A DNA stretch of 64,000 bases from JACRLV01 sp045863555 (GCA_045863555.1 BTUU01000021.1:1-64000); one strand, 5' to 3'. Counted from the stretch's first letter, positions 1 to 8,879 are shown. Numbers and translations: made by a program. The notes: generated by a model not told the origin, from the letters alone.

Positions 1-396
1 GTCGCTGAAGCCGACGCTGCCGTCGCCGTCGAAGTCGCCGACGACGTAGGACTCGATCACGTTGCCGTCGGCGTCGTAGATCATGTTCTGGCCGGTGACG
101 GGGCTGCTGGCGGTTTCGACGATCGCGCGGCGTTGCCGGGGGCCGGCGGCGGGGAGCGGGCCTGGCGGCCGTCGAGTAACCGGCTGCTGGCGCAGCGGGT
201 TCTGATACGTGGTCTGGGCGCCGGTGCCCTTGGTGTACGTGTCGCGGTTGCCGATATTGTCGTAGGCGTACACGCGGCGGGCTCCCGTGGTCTCCGTGCC
301 GCTGCCGACCGTCGTGCCCGCGCGGCGGGTCGTGCCGGTCAGCTCGCTGCGGTCATTATACGTCCAGGCGTCGTGGTGGGTAGAGGAAAATATCGG
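1..396 (-). pseudogene. Rhs/YD-repeat protein remnant (5' truncated)
   Basis: The minus strand reads a YD-repeat core: THHDAWTYNDRSELTG, then RRVYAYDNIGNRDTYT, then NMIYDADGNVIESYVVGDFD, ending in DGDGSVGFSD at the window edge. This is the signature of Rhs/tRNA-nuclease-WapA type surface proteins, large secreted beta-strand shells; the last residues resemble the EF-hand/dockerin motif found in other proteins here. The frame stays open back to a TGA at 508-510, but there is no ATG, GTG or TTG in it ahead of the YD repeats, and the residues encoded upstream of about 396 do not look like Rhs sequence. I therefore read it as a truncated copy that has lost its 5' part. Its 3' part lies outside the window, so whether that end is intact cannot be judged. 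Confidence 0.6.
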
Positions 397-689
397 GCGG
401 TCGCCGCGCGACCGGGGCCACCACTGGCGTGGTGGGTTCGGAACGAGAAAGCCATGCCGACGCGAAAGGCCGTCGGCGGGGCACCCGGCGAGCAGTGTAG
501 CACTTGATCATCTTTGACAGTAACAGTGCCGGACAGGCCCGGCCCTTGTCCGGGCGCGTTCGGCGTCTACACTCGATGGCCGTTCCTGAATGAGCCGGTG
601 GTTTGTCGGCGGGCGGCTGGTTGCGCAGCGCGAGGAAGCTGTCTGTCGGGTCCGTTTGGAGTCGCTTCATGGTCCGTGGAGTCTTTGGG

Positions 690-1856
690 ATGTCGTTCAC
701 TGTCCGACTGATTGTGGGTGCCGTCGCGGTGGGCTGCGGTGCCGCGGCGCAGACATCGCCGACCGCGCCGTCAGGGCTCGAAGCCCCTGCAAGCACCACG
801 CAGCCCGCGCGGGCGCAGTCCGCACCGGCCACCGATGCGCCGGCCAAGGATGCGCCGGCGAAGGACGCGACGGGTAGGGACGCGCCGGCGAAGGATGCGA
901 CCGCGAAGGATGTGACGCGGGCGAGCGGTCGCGGCGGGCGGGCTGAGTTCGGCCGGCAGACGCTCACGCTGACCTATGAGCCGCAGATGCGGTTCAAGCA
1001 ATCCGCCGGGCCGCGCGGCGAGCTGGGGTGGAGCGGGCAGGACCTTCGGCTTTCCGCGCCGCTGTACCAGGACGCGGTCAACGAGTGGCTTTTCCTCGCG
1101 AATGTCGGCGTGCTCGATTTCTACGGCGACGCGCGACTGCCCGATCGCCGCTGGTGGCAGCGATCCCGCAGCGTGGAATTTCCGGATGAGCTCTGGGACG
1201 TTGAGGTGGGTGCGTCCTATCGCCGCAAGCTGGCCAATGACTGGATCGCGGGCGGCGTGCTGACGATCGGCTCGCCCAGCGACAAGCCCTTCGCCAGCGG
1301 AGATGAGGTGGCGGTCGACGTCACCGGATCGCTTCGCATTCCTCACGGCCCGACGAATGCCTGGCTGATTTACCTGAACTGGTCCAACACGCGCGACTTC
1401 GCGCCGTACATCCCGCTGCCGGGGCTTGGCTATGAATTCGAGGCGGGGCCGCAGCTTGGCGGCGTCGCGGGTTTTCCGTTTTCGCGCGTGCGCTGGCAGC
1501 CGGTCGAGTGGCTGTCGGTTCGCGGTTCCTACCTGTTTCCGCGCTCGCTCGACGCCGAGCTTGCCGTCCCGGTGGCCGGGTGGGAACTGTTCACGGGCTA
1601 TGCGTGGACAAACGACCAGTGGCTCTGGAGCGAGCGGCGCGACGACGACGACCGGCTGCAATTTTATGAACAGAGCGTGCGGGTCGGGCTGCGGTCGCCG
1701 GCGTTTCTGGACGGCGTCGTGCGGCTGGAAGTTGAGGGGGGCTATGCGTTTCAGTCGCAGTGGTTCGTGGGCGACGAGTACTCGGACCGCAAGGAGGGGC
1801 GGCTCGGAGTCGGCGACGGGCCGTTTGCGCGCGTGCAGGCACGGTTTTCGTTCTGA
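690..1856 (+). CDS. outer-membrane beta-barrel protein (DUF6268-like)
   Basis: Predicted 388 residues. The start at 690 is chosen because GGAG lies 8 bases upstream and the first residues form a signal peptide (MSFTVRLIVGAVAVGCGAAAQ-type, cleavage near residue 21); ATGs at 603 and 669 are in frame but would add a poor leader. Residues about 25-75 are an Ala/Lys/Asp-rich linker made of DAPAK pentapeptides. The rest is rich in alternating aromatic/polar strands and ends in a terminal Phe (QARFSF), the usual C-terminal signal for BAM-dependent barrels. The family resembles DUF6268 barrels, but this is from memory of the style and not a search. It stands alone, convergent with polX; function unknown. 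Confidence 0.6.
   Translation: MSFTVRLIVGAVAVGCGAAAQTSPTAPSGLEAPASTTQPARAQSAPATDAPAKDAPAKDATGRDAPAKDATAKDVTRASGRGGRAEFGRQTLTLTYEPQMRFKQSAGPRGELGWSGQDLRLSAPLYQDAVNEWLFLANVGVLDFYGDARLPDRRWWQRSRSVEFPDELWDVEVGASYRRKLANDWIAGGVLTIGSPSDKPFASGDEVAVDVTGSLRIPHGPTNAWLIYLNWSNTRDFAPYIPLPGLGYEFEAGPQLGGVAGFPFSRVRWQPVEWLSVRGSYLFPRSLDAELAVPVAGWELFTGYAWTNDQWLWSERRDDDDRLQFYEQSVRVGLRSPAFLDGVVRLEVEGGYAFQSQWFVGDEYSDRKEGRLGVGDGPFARVQARFSF
834..908 (+). repeat. 15-bp tandem repeat, 5 copies, coding DAPAK/DATxK
   Basis: Five consecutive 15-bp units (gatgcgccggcsaag type) lie inside the linker of the barrel protein gene. They encode DAPAK, DAPAK, DATGR, DAPAK, DATAK and are followed by DVT. The unit length is a multiple of three, so copy-number change would lengthen or shorten the linker without shifting the frame. 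Confidence 0.8.
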
Positions 1857-1945
1857 GCGGCGATTGGAGCGGGTCGAAGTCAGCGGCTGGTGAGCGGGGA
1901 GCGGTTTCCGCGCTTGGCGTATGCGGGGGCATTCTCGTACCGGCC

Positions 1946-1979
1946 GGCATGCTTACGCGGAGTACCGCGAAAGCATGCC
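1946..1979. repeat. REP-like hairpin (GGCATGCTT...AAGCATGCC)
   Basis: The arms GGCATGCTT and AAGCATGCC (9 bp, perfect) enclose a second stem CGCGG/CCGCG with loop AGTA and a single A/A mismatch. The right arm is repeated once more just downstream: the 14-mer GCGAAAGCATGCCA occurs at 1967-1980 and 1987-2000. It lies in the roughly 200-bp gap between the convergent barrel gene and polX, where it may also act as a bidirectional transcription stop. No other feature was seen in 1857-2056. Confidence 0.6.
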
Positions 1980-2056
1980 ACCCAATGCGAAAGCATGCCA
2001 GGCACCGGTCGATGCGAACAGCCATCGACCGGGCACCCCGCTCCACCGTGCATCTA

Positions 2057-3817
2057 TCAGAGTTTTCCCGCTGCGGCCAGGTCGCGTTTTTGCTTTACGA
2101 ACGCGGCGATGCGATCGGCGCTCTGGGTGTTGAGGACGTTGTCGCGGCGGAGGCCGGCGCGGCGGGCGGTGGAGACGCCGAAGCGCATCTGGTCGAACTG
2201 TTCCGTGCCGTGGGCGTCGCAGTCGATGCAGATCATCGCGCCGAGTTCGACGGCGCGGCGGGCGTGCTGGTCGCGGAGGTCGAGGCGGTAGTTCGAGGCG
2301 TTGATCTCGAGGGCCGTTCCCGTGCGGGCGGCTTCGCGGGCGACGGCGTCGATGTCGAGCGGCATGGCGTCGCGCTTGCCGAGGAGGCGGCCGGTGGGGT
2401 GGGCGATGAGGTTCACGTACGGGTTGCGGATGGCCGCGAGCGTGCGGGCGGTGTTCTTTTCGATGTCCTTGCCCTGGCCGGCGTGGACGCTGGCGACGAC
2501 CCAGTCGAGCTGGGCGAGGAGGTCGTCGTCGTAGTCGAGCTGGCCGTCGACGAGGATGTCAACCTCGGCGCCGATCATGACGCGGAGGAAGCCTGATTTG
2601 GCGGCGATCTTCCGGACCGCGTCGATGTGCTTTTTCAGGCGGTCGGGCTTGAGGCCGTTGGCGATCGTGCTGCTCTGCGAGTGATCGGTGATGCAGATGT
2701 ACTCGTAGCCGCGTTCGCGGGCGGCGGCCATCATCTCCTCGACGGTGTTGCGGCCGTCGCTGGCGGTGGTGTGCATGTGCAGGTCGCCGCGGATCATGTC
2801 GAGGGTGAGCAGATCGGCGGGAAACGACTTCGCATCGAGCTCGCCGCGGTCTTCGCGCAGCTCCGGGGGCACCCAGGGGCAGCCGAGCGCGGTGTAGATC
2901 GACTCCTCGGTTTCGGAGGCGATGACCTTTCCGGATTTTTCATCCGAGAGGGCGTATTCGTTGAGCGTCCAGCCGCGCTTGCCGGCGCGTTCGCGCATGC
3001 GGATGTTGTGCTCCTTGCTGCCGGTGAAGTAGAGCCAGGCCGCGCCGAAGGATGCCGCGGGAACCACGCGCAGGTCGATCTGGACGACTTTGCCGGGGGC
3101 GTATTCGACGAGGACGGAGCCTTTCGTATCGCCCTGGGCGAGGACCTTCGCGACGCCGGGGAGCTTGGTGAATTTCTCGATGATCGCGGCCGCGGCTTTT
3201 TCCGGCTGGGCGGTGCAGAGGAGGTCGATGTCGCCGATGGTCTCGACGCCGCGGCGGAGGGAGCCGGCGCATTCGACGCGCTGGGCGCCGGGCAGCGACG
3301 CGACGGCGGCGCGGAAGTGGGCCGCGACATCCCAGGCGACGCCGAGGCGCGTGCGGCCGGTGGATTTGGAGAGGAATTCGATGCCGGATTTGATGCTCTC
3401 GATGCTCTTGGCGCCGAAGCCCTTGAGACCGTCGAGCCGGCCGGCGTCGATCGCGGCTTTGAGGTCGTCGAGGGAGGTGATGGAGCGCTCTTTCCAGAGG
3501 AGGGCGACTTTCTTCGGGCCGACGCCGGGGATTTCGAGGAGCTTGAGGAGCGTCTCGGGCACTTCGGCGAGGAGTTCCTCGCGGAGCGTGAGTTTTCCGG
3601 TGGAGAGGAGTTCCTGGATCTTTTCGGCCGACGCCTTGCCGATGCCGGCGAGCGTATTGAGTTCGCCGCGGGCGGCGACGTCGGCGATTTCGCCGGGCAT
3701 GTCCTCGATTGTGCGGGCGACGCGGCGGTAGGAATTTACGCGGAAGCCGTCCTCGCCCTTGATCTCCATGAGGTCGGCGACCTGTTCGAAAACGCGCGCG
3801 ACGTCGGCATTGGTCAT
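2057..3817 (-). CDS. polX: DNA polymerase/3'-5' exonuclease PolX
   Basis: 586 residues, the usual length for bacterial PolX. Order of domains: an N-terminal 8-kDa-like part and helix-hairpin-helix motifs (about 1-150, including TLAGIGKASAEKI and LLEIPGVGPKKVALL), a family-X polymerase palm with GSLRRGVETIGDIDLL (GS at 185-186, metal-binding Asp196 and Asp198) and a third Asp in QIDLR near 248, then a C-terminal PHP phosphoesterase domain from about 343 (GDLHMHTTASDG, CITDHS, AHPTGRLL, DCDAH). PHP supplies the Mn-dependent 3'-5' exonuclease. The expected role is gap filling in base excision repair. It is divergently arranged with the antiporter gene across a 130-bp gap that should hold both promoters. 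Confidence 0.93.
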   Translation of the reverse strand: MTNADVARVFEQVADLMEIKGEDGFRVNSYRRVARTIEDMPGEIADVAARGELNTLAGIGKASAEKIQELLSTGKLTLREELLAEVPETLLKLLEIPGVGPKKVALLWKERSITSLDDLKAAIDAGRLDGLKGFGAKSIESIKSGIEFLSKSTGRTRLGVAWDVAAHFRAAVASLPGAQRVECAGSLRRGVETIGDIDLLCTAQPEKAAAAIIEKFTKLPGVAKVLAQGDTKGSVLVEYAPGKVVQIDLRVVPAASFGAAWLYFTGSKEHNIRMRERAGKRGWTLNEYALSDEKSGKVIASETEESIYTALGCPWVPPELREDRGELDAKSFPADLLTLDMIRGDLHMHTTASDGRNTVEEMMAAARERGYEYICITDHSQSSTIANGLKPDRLKKHIDAVRKIAAKSGFLRVMIGAEVDILVDGQLDYDDDLLAQLDWVVASVHAGQGKDIEKNTARTLAAIRNPYVNLIAHPTGRLLGKRDAMPLDIDAVAREAARTGTALEINASNYRLDLRDQHARRAVELGAMICIDCDAHGTEQFDQMRFGVSTARRAGLRRDNVLNTQSADRIAAFVKQKRDLAAAGKL

Positions 3818-3947
3818 GGCAGCACCCCGTCCAGCAGCCGCCGTTATATGCCGAATACGATTTCCGACAAGCGCGGAGGCATGCGCCGGCGAAAAAACCG
3901 GCGCAGCGGCGACGGCTCGCGCCCGATCGACCCGCTACACTCCGTGC

Positions 3948-5789
3948 GTGTCGCTGACAGTTGCCCAATCGCTTGCGTTGATCGTCGTGCTCGGCGGGTT
4001 CGCCCAATGGGTGGCCTGGCGGCTGCGCATGCCGTCGATTCTGCTGCTGCTGCTCACGGGTTTCACGGCCGGGCCGGTGACCGGCCTGCTCCAGCCCGAC
4101 GCGCTCTTCGGCGAGCTGCTCCTGCCGTTTGTGTCGCTTTCGGTGGGGCTGATCCTCTTTGAAGGCGGACTGACGCTCAATTTTCGGGAGATCGAGGGAG
4201 TTCGCGGGGTCATCGTCCGGCTGGTGACGGTCGGGGCGCTGGCGACGTGGCTGATCGCGACGGTGGCGAGCCGCTACACGGTCGGGCTGGATTGGCCGCT
4301 GGCGCTGCTGATCGGCGCGATCCTGACGGTGACCGGGCCGACGGTCGTGCTGCCGCTGCTGAAGGAGATCAAGCCGGCGGGTCCGACGGGGCCGATCCTG
4401 AAGTGGGAAGGCATCGTGATCGACCCGATCGGGGTGCTGCTGGCGGTGCTGGTGTTCGAGGCGATCAGCGGGACGCGCGGCGGCGACTCGCCGGGGCACA
4501 TCGCGATCGCGGCGTTGCTGACGGTCGTGGTGGGCGGGGGGCTGGGGGCGGCGGCGGCGTGGCTTCTCGCGGCGGCGCTGCGGCGCTACTGGGTGCCGGA
4601 TCACCTGCAAAGCGCGGTGGCGCTGCTGCTGGCGGTCGCGTCGTTCGCGGGGGCGAATTCGGTGCAGGCGGAATCGGGGCTCTTCGCGACGACGGTGATG
4701 GGGATCGTGCTCGCGAACCAGCGGCGGGCGGACATCCGGCACATCGTCGAATTCAAGGAGAACCTGGGGACGTTCCTGCTCTCGGCGCTGTTCATCCTGC
4801 TGAGCGCCCGCATGAGCCTGGATGTCTTCCGGGAGATCGGGCTGGGGACGCTGGCGTTCGTGGCGTTGCTGATCCTGATCGCGCGGCCGGCGTGCGTGTT
4901 CGTGAGCACGCTGGGGTCGAAGCTGACGTGGCGGGAGCGGGCGTTCGTGAGCTGGATGGCGCCGCGCGGGATCGTGGCGGCGGCGATGACGTCGGTGTTC
5001 GGCATCGGTCTGGAGCGGGCGGACTACGCGGGCGGCGAGCAACTGCTGCCGATCATGTTCACGGTGATCGTGGTGAGCGTGATCGTGTACGGATTGACCG
5101 CGCCGCTGGTTGCGCGGCGGCTGCGGCTGTCGGAGGCTGATCCGCAGGGGGTGCTGTTCGTCGGGGCGTCGGCGTTTGCGCGGGGACTGGCAAAGACGCT
5201 GGCGGACCAGGGCGTGCGCGTGCTGCTGGTGGATACGAACCGGGCGCAGGTCGCGGCGGCGGCGATGGAGGGCCTGCCGGCGCGGATGGAGAACGTGCTC
5301 GAGGATGACGGCGTGGAGCGGCTGGATCTGGCGGGCATCGGGCGGGCGCTTGCGCTGACGCCGAACACGGAGGTGAACATTCTCGCGCTCCAGCGGCTGG
5401 GCCGCACGTTCGGACGGGCGGAGACATATCGGCTGCCGTTCAAGAGCCGTCGGGAGGATCAGATCGAGCCGGAAGGGCGGCCGCTGTTTGCGCGGGATGC
5501 GACGTTCGCGGCGCTCGACGAGCGGATGGAGCGGGGGGCGGTGGTAAAGGCGACGCGGTTGACGGCGGAGTTTACGCTCGCGGATTTTCTGGCCCGGGCG
5601 GGCGGGGCGGCGCTGCCGCTGCTGTATCTCACGGACCGGAAGCGGGTGATTCCGATCGTGTCGAACGAGCCGATGCCGACGGCGGGGCCGGGGAGCACGC
5701 TGATCAGCCTGGTCGAGGGGCGGGCGGTCGACGCGGGTACAATCGAGCGCGGGGCTGAAGGGCGGAGCGTTCCGGAGACCGCCTCATGA
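3948..5789 (+). CDS. CPA-type cation/proton antiporter with TrkA-N domain
   Basis: About 613 residues from a GTG at 3948 (VSLTVAQSLALIVVLGG); the frame is open further 5', but those residues lie antisense to the polX start and look non-coding. The N-terminal about 390 residues form 12 or so hydrophobic helices of the Na+/H+ exchanger fold (RMPSILLLLLTGFTAGP, LFEGGLTLNFREI, TVTGPTVVLPLLKEI, WMAPRGIVAAAMTS). After a last helix and ARRLRLSEADPQ comes a Rossmann TrkA-N/RCK-like module (VLFVGASAFARGLAKTLADQ, VLLVDTN, EVNILALQRLGRTFG) that probably senses nucleotide or redox state and gates transport. It resembles NhaP2/KefB-like inner-membrane exchangers; the ion is not determinable. The stop overlaps the next start (ATGA), so the two genes are probably co-transcribed. 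Confidence 0.85.
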   Translation: MSLTVAQSLALIVVLGGFAQWVAWRLRMPSILLLLLTGFTAGPVTGLLQPDALFGELLLPFVSLSVGLILFEGGLTLNFREIEGVRGVIVRLVTVGALATWLIATVASRYTVGLDWPLALLIGAILTVTGPTVVLPLLKEIKPAGPTGPILKWEGIVIDPIGVLLAVLVFEAISGTRGGDSPGHIAIAALLTVVVGGGLGAAAAWLLAAALRRYWVPDHLQSAVALLLAVASFAGANSVQAESGLFATTVMGIVLANQRRADIRHIVEFKENLGTFLLSALFILLSARMSLDVFREIGLGTLAFVALLILIARPACVFVSTLGSKLTWRERAFVSWMAPRGIVAAAMTSVFGIGLERADYAGGEQLLPIMFTVIVVSVIVYGLTAPLVARRLRLSEADPQGVLFVGASAFARGLAKTLADQGVRVLLVDTNRAQVAAAAMEGLPARMENVLEDDGVERLDLAGIGRALALTPNTEVNILALQRLGRTFGRAETYRLPFKSRREDQIEPEGRPLFARDATFAALDERMERGAVVKATRLTAEFTLADFLARAGGAALPLLYLTDRKRVIPIVSNEPMPTAGPGSTLISLVEGRAVDAGTIERGAEGRSVPETAS

Positions 5790-7420
5790 CAACCACGCGA
5801 ACTTCACGCCTTGGATTCTTTGCCGCGATCGCGCTGCTCGTGGGTCGCGCTGCCGCGTCGGGCAGCGAAGTGCCGCACGAGACGGTGCGGTTCGAGATCG
5901 ACTACGTCACGACGCTGGGCACGAGCGTCTTTGTGCTGGGTGATATTCCGGAGCTTGGCGGCGGGGACATGCGGTATGCGGTGAAGCTCGTGCCGGGGAC
6001 GTATGTTCCCGGGCCGCCGCCGCACCTGACGTGGTCGATCGATATCGCGATCCCGTACAACACGACATACGCGTGGCGGTATGTGCTGCGGAATGACGCG
6101 GTGTCGGCGCTGTCGAACGCGGCGAACGGGACGGCGCTGACGGGCGTGGTGACTTCGCAGACGCCCATACCGACTCCCGCGCAGGTTGATCTTGTTTTCT
6201 ATCAGAACGCAAGCGATCCGGCGTCGGCCGTGACGTTCAATACGGCCGGCGGGCCGGTGGTCGTGCCCTTTGCGCCCGTGCCGGGGCATGCTGACCTCAA
6301 GGCCGCGGTCTGTCGCGAGCAGCCGTTCGGGCCGGGGACGAGTGCGACGGTCGGCGCGACGGCCGTGCGGACGCCGCTGCATACGCTGCTGCGGCGGGGC
6401 GAGCAGGTGTTCAATTACGTGCCGGACGCGGGCGTCGCGGGGTTCGCGGGCCGGCGGGAGACGTTTGCGCTGCCGTCGGCAAACGTCGTCTCGACGCGGA
6501 CGGTCGGCGGCGTGACGGGGCGGGGGGTGCAGGTGTGGCTGCCGCGCGGGTATGACCAGCACGTCGAGCGGCATTATCCCGTGCTGTACATGCACGACGG
6601 CCAGAATGTGTTTACGCCGGGCGGGCCGTTCGGGTGCTGGTTCGCCGAGGTGGTCGCGGCGGACCAGATCCGGCGCGGGCTGGTGCGGGAGCTGATCATT
6701 GTCGGCATCGACAATTCGCCGAACCGGCTGGCGGAGTACAACCCGGACTGGTCGGGCACGCTGAACGCGGAGTACAACTCGTTCGTCGTGCAGGAGCTGA
6801 AGCCGTACATCGACGCGCATTACCGCACGCTGACGTGTGCGCGGGATACGGGCGTCTGCGGGTCGAGCTTCGGTGGGATCGCGTCGCTGTCGCTGGGGCT
6901 GGAGTTTCCCGAGGTCTTCGGGCGGATCGGGGCGATGTCGACGTCGTTTTCGTATACGACGCTGGACGACGACCTCGCGGCCGGGCGGCTGGCCGAGGAG
7001 AGCGTGCTGTACCTGGACTGCGGCGACAGCGGGACGAGCCAGGACGGGGCAGCGGCGACGATCGCGGCGCGGGACGCGGTGCTCGCGGCCGGGCACGTGC
7101 TGGAGCGGAATTTCTACTTTCAGATCGGCTATGGGGACCAGCACAACGAGGCGGCGTGGAACCGGCGGTTCGACGAGGCGCTGCGGGGGCTGTTTCCGAT
7201 CACAGACGAGCCGCGGACGATCGACCTGCCCCGGCCGCCGCGGGCGGACATCGACGGGGACGGGTGCGTGGGGCTCGGCGATCTGGCGCGGCTGCTGTCG
7301 TCGTTCGGGCTGTGCGGCGGCGATGCGGGGTTTGATGCTGCGGCGGACGTGGATGCGTCGGGGTGCGTGAATCTGGCGGATTTGAGTGTGCTGCTGGCGG
7401 AGTATGGGGCGGGGTGCTGA
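5786..7420 (+). CDS. secreted CBM20-like + esterase + dockerin protein
   Basis: 544 residues. A signal peptide (TSRLGFFAAIALLVGRAAASG) is followed by a starch-binding-like beta domain (about 30-140: VRFEIDYVTTLGTSVFVLGD, AWRYVLRNDA), then an alpha/beta-hydrolase of the enterochelin-esterase/EstD type: VQVWLPRGYDQH, YPVLYMHDGQNVF, nucleophile elbow CGSSFGG, an Asp in YLDCGDSGTS and a His in YGDQHN as probable triad members. The C-terminus holds two EF-hand dockerin-like repeats (ADIDGDGCVGLGDLARLLS and ADVDASGCVNLADLSVLLA). Likely an extracellular ester hydrolase acting on polysaccharide; the substrate is unknown. It overlaps the antiporter gene by 4 bp, an odd partner for a secreted enzyme, so the coupling may be only positional. 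Confidence 0.8.
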   Translation: MTTTRTSRLGFFAAIALLVGRAAASGSEVPHETVRFEIDYVTTLGTSVFVLGDIPELGGGDMRYAVKLVPGTYVPGPPPHLTWSIDIAIPYNTTYAWRYVLRNDAVSALSNAANGTALTGVVTSQTPIPTPAQVDLVFYQNASDPASAVTFNTAGGPVVVPFAPVPGHADLKAAVCREQPFGPGTSATVGATAVRTPLHTLLRRGEQVFNYVPDAGVAGFAGRRETFALPSANVVSTRTVGGVTGRGVQVWLPRGYDQHVERHYPVLYMHDGQNVFTPGGPFGCWFAEVVAADQIRRGLVRELIIVGIDNSPNRLAEYNPDWSGTLNAEYNSFVVQELKPYIDAHYRTLTCARDTGVCGSSFGGIASLSLGLEFPEVFGRIGAMSTSFSYTTLDDDLAAGRLAEESVLYLDCGDSGTSQDGAAATIAARDAVLAAGHVLERNFYFQIGYGDQHNEAAWNRRFDEALRGLFPITDEPRTIDLPRPPRADIDGDGCVGLGDLARLLSSFGLCGGDAGFDAAADVDASGCVNLADLSVLLAEYGAGC

Positions 7421-7439
7421 AATCGGGTGCCGGGCGACG

Positions 7440-7530
7440 CGTGATAGGTGACAGGTGAAAAGTGAAAGGTGAAAACGTGCGGGCGGGCCCGGTTCACGTC
7501 TTCACCTTTTCACGAATTCACGTCTGCCTG
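7440..7530. repeat. imperfect palindrome of GGTGAAAA/TTTTCACC words
   Basis: The left side repeats short words (ggtgacaggtgaaaagtg, aaaggtgaaaacgtg) and the right side repeats their complement (cacgtcttcaccttttcacg, aattcacg), followed by tandem gcctctgc words. The gap 7421-7566 has no gene. It has the same architecture (short-period words on one arm, complementary words on the other) as the insert in pheS, though with a different word. Confidence 0.6.
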
Positions 7531-7566
7531 CGCCTCTGCGCCTCTGCGTGAGACTTCCGTTGCGGG

Positions 7567-8349
7567 TCAGCGCGAGCGCGTCTTCGCTTGCCCGTTGCTC
7601 GGCAGGACTTTCTGCACCGCGCGGCCGTTGACCGTGGACGTGCTCGCCGGTGCGGCAGCGTGGCTCGCATCCATCACCTGCGCATCGCCCTCGACGCCCG
7701 CGATATACGTCGCGCCGACCGGCGTCACGCCGAGATTGACCGTGAACTGCGCCGGCACGCCGCGCGAGGTCGAACGCGTCGCCGTAATCTGATACGTCGC
7801 GCTGGCCGAGCCCGCGGGCAGCGTCTCGTCGAGGAATTCGCGCGACCCCGTCGTCCCGACGTACGTGAACGAACCGGCGCCGACCCGCCGCATGATCTCG
7901 TACGTCGTGCCGCCGATGCCCGGCGGGTTGGGACATTTCCACGTCAGCTTGAGCGGCCCGGTCTGCAAAAGCTCAATCCGGAACTCCGTCGGCGAGCCCG
8001 GCGGCGGCGTCGGCGACGGCTGCGCCGGCGGCGGGATCTGGGCCGTGTTGTAGATGACGTCGGGCTTCGTCTGCGTCTGGGCAAACGCGCGAATCACGCG
8101 CACCAGATCGCCGGCCATCGTCTGAAGCGACCCTACGCTGCCATTCGCCTCCTGCGTCGCGACCTTGGCGGCCTGCTTGGCCGCGTCCTGCGCCTGCACA
8201 TCCGTAACCGCATCGTTCGTCGCGGTCGTGAACGCGGTCGCCTGCGCCGGCGTCAGGCCGATCGCGGCCGCGTTGGCGGAGAAGATCGGTGCATGCGTCT
8301 GGCACCACTGGATGAACGCCGCGCGGGGCGAGGTCGGAAACGTGGCCAT
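7567..8349 (-). CDS. fibronectin type III-like domain protein
   Basis: 260 residues, starting at MATFPTSPRAAFIQWC with GGGAGG upstream; the frame is open further 5' but that part is not protein-like and crosses other features. The N-terminal half is alpha-helical and Ala/Gln/Thr-rich (LTPAQATAFTTATNDAVTD, DAAKQAAKVATQEANG), then a Pro-rich hinge (PPPAQPSPTPPPGSP) and an FN3-like beta domain (IELLQTGPLKLTWKCPNP, TYEIMRRVGAGSFTYVGTTG, YQITATRS). There is no signal peptide. Proteins of this plan recur in planctomycete genomes as unassigned FN3 proteins; whether they relate to phage-derived or cell-surface structures is unknown. No operon partner is visible. Confidence 0.65.
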   Translation of the reverse strand: MATFPTSPRAAFIQWCQTHAPIFSANAAAIGLTPAQATAFTTATNDAVTDVQAQDAAKQAAKVATQEANGSVGSLQTMAGDLVRVIRAFAQTQTKPDVIYNTAQIPPPAQPSPTPPPGSPTEFRIELLQTGPLKLTWKCPNPPGIGGTTYEIMRRVGAGSFTYVGTTGSREFLDETLPAGSASATYQITATRSTSRGVPAQFTVNLGVTPVGATYIAGVEGDAQVMDASHAAAPASTSTVNGRAVQKVLPSNGQAKTRSR

Positions 8350-8879
8350 GTCGGCCTCCCTTATCTTGCGGGCTCTCGTGCCCGTGGCCGCGCGCCTCCA
8401 CCCGCCGCGACACGAATCGCCGGCGCGGGCGCGCCGAGACGTGCATCGGCGCGGCGGGAGTACGACTTGCGTAACGGTCGGATAAAAGGCGGCACGGTCG
8501 CGAGTAGCCGCTGAATCGCACGGGCGCGCCTTGCCCGCACCCCGTCCCGCAGCGCGGCCGGTCAGCGCCGCACCGGTTCCGAGAATATCACCCGCGACGC
8601 TGCGCCATCGCGGGGCAGCGCAATCGCTGCGGTAAAAACGGCCGCGCCAGTGCCCACCGGCGCGATTTTTGAGGCCACTGGCGATCTTTTTGTGGCCACT
8701 GGCGCTCTTTTTGTGGCCGCTGGCGTGACTCCTGTGGCCACCGGCGCGACGGTTGCGGGCACTGGCGTGATTCTCGAGGGCACAGCCGCGATTCAAGGGA
8801 TGACGAACCGCCACCGCCGACAAGCACCGTGGAGCGGGCCGATAGCACATGGACCCGGCGCTGAGGTAGGATTGCCGAA
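8350..8879. other. 530-bp intergenic region between divergent genes
   Basis: No supported gene. It separates the FN3-like gene (minus) from mrr (plus) and should carry both promoters; the 3' half contains the 21-bp tandem repeat described separately. Short frames occur on both strands across the repeat (for example 8650-8883 plus and 8562-8783 minus), but they lack a good ribosome site and consist largely of repeat, so they are not called. Confidence 0.5.
8650..8796. repeat. 21-bp tandem repeat, 7 copies
   Basis: Seven consecutive 21-bp units of the form gtggccactggcgctcttttt, diverged mainly in the last third (ccaccggcg, ccactggcg, ccgctggcg). Read on the plus strand they give heptapeptides ATGDLFV, ATGALFV, AAGVTPV, ATGATVA; the minus strand is also open. 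Located about 85 bp before the mrr start. The multiple-of-three period suggests it was, or is, coding; equally it could be a simple minisatellite. Confidence 0.85.

Noticed and set aside
3759..3947. N-terminal extension of the antiporter frame
   Set aside because: It overlaps the start of polX on the other strand and does not look like protein; GTG 3948 begins the first membrane helix.
2940..5042. 700-residue minus-strand frame through polX and the antiporter
   Set aside because: Arg/His/Pro-rich shadow frame of the high-GC genes on either strand, with no family resemblance.
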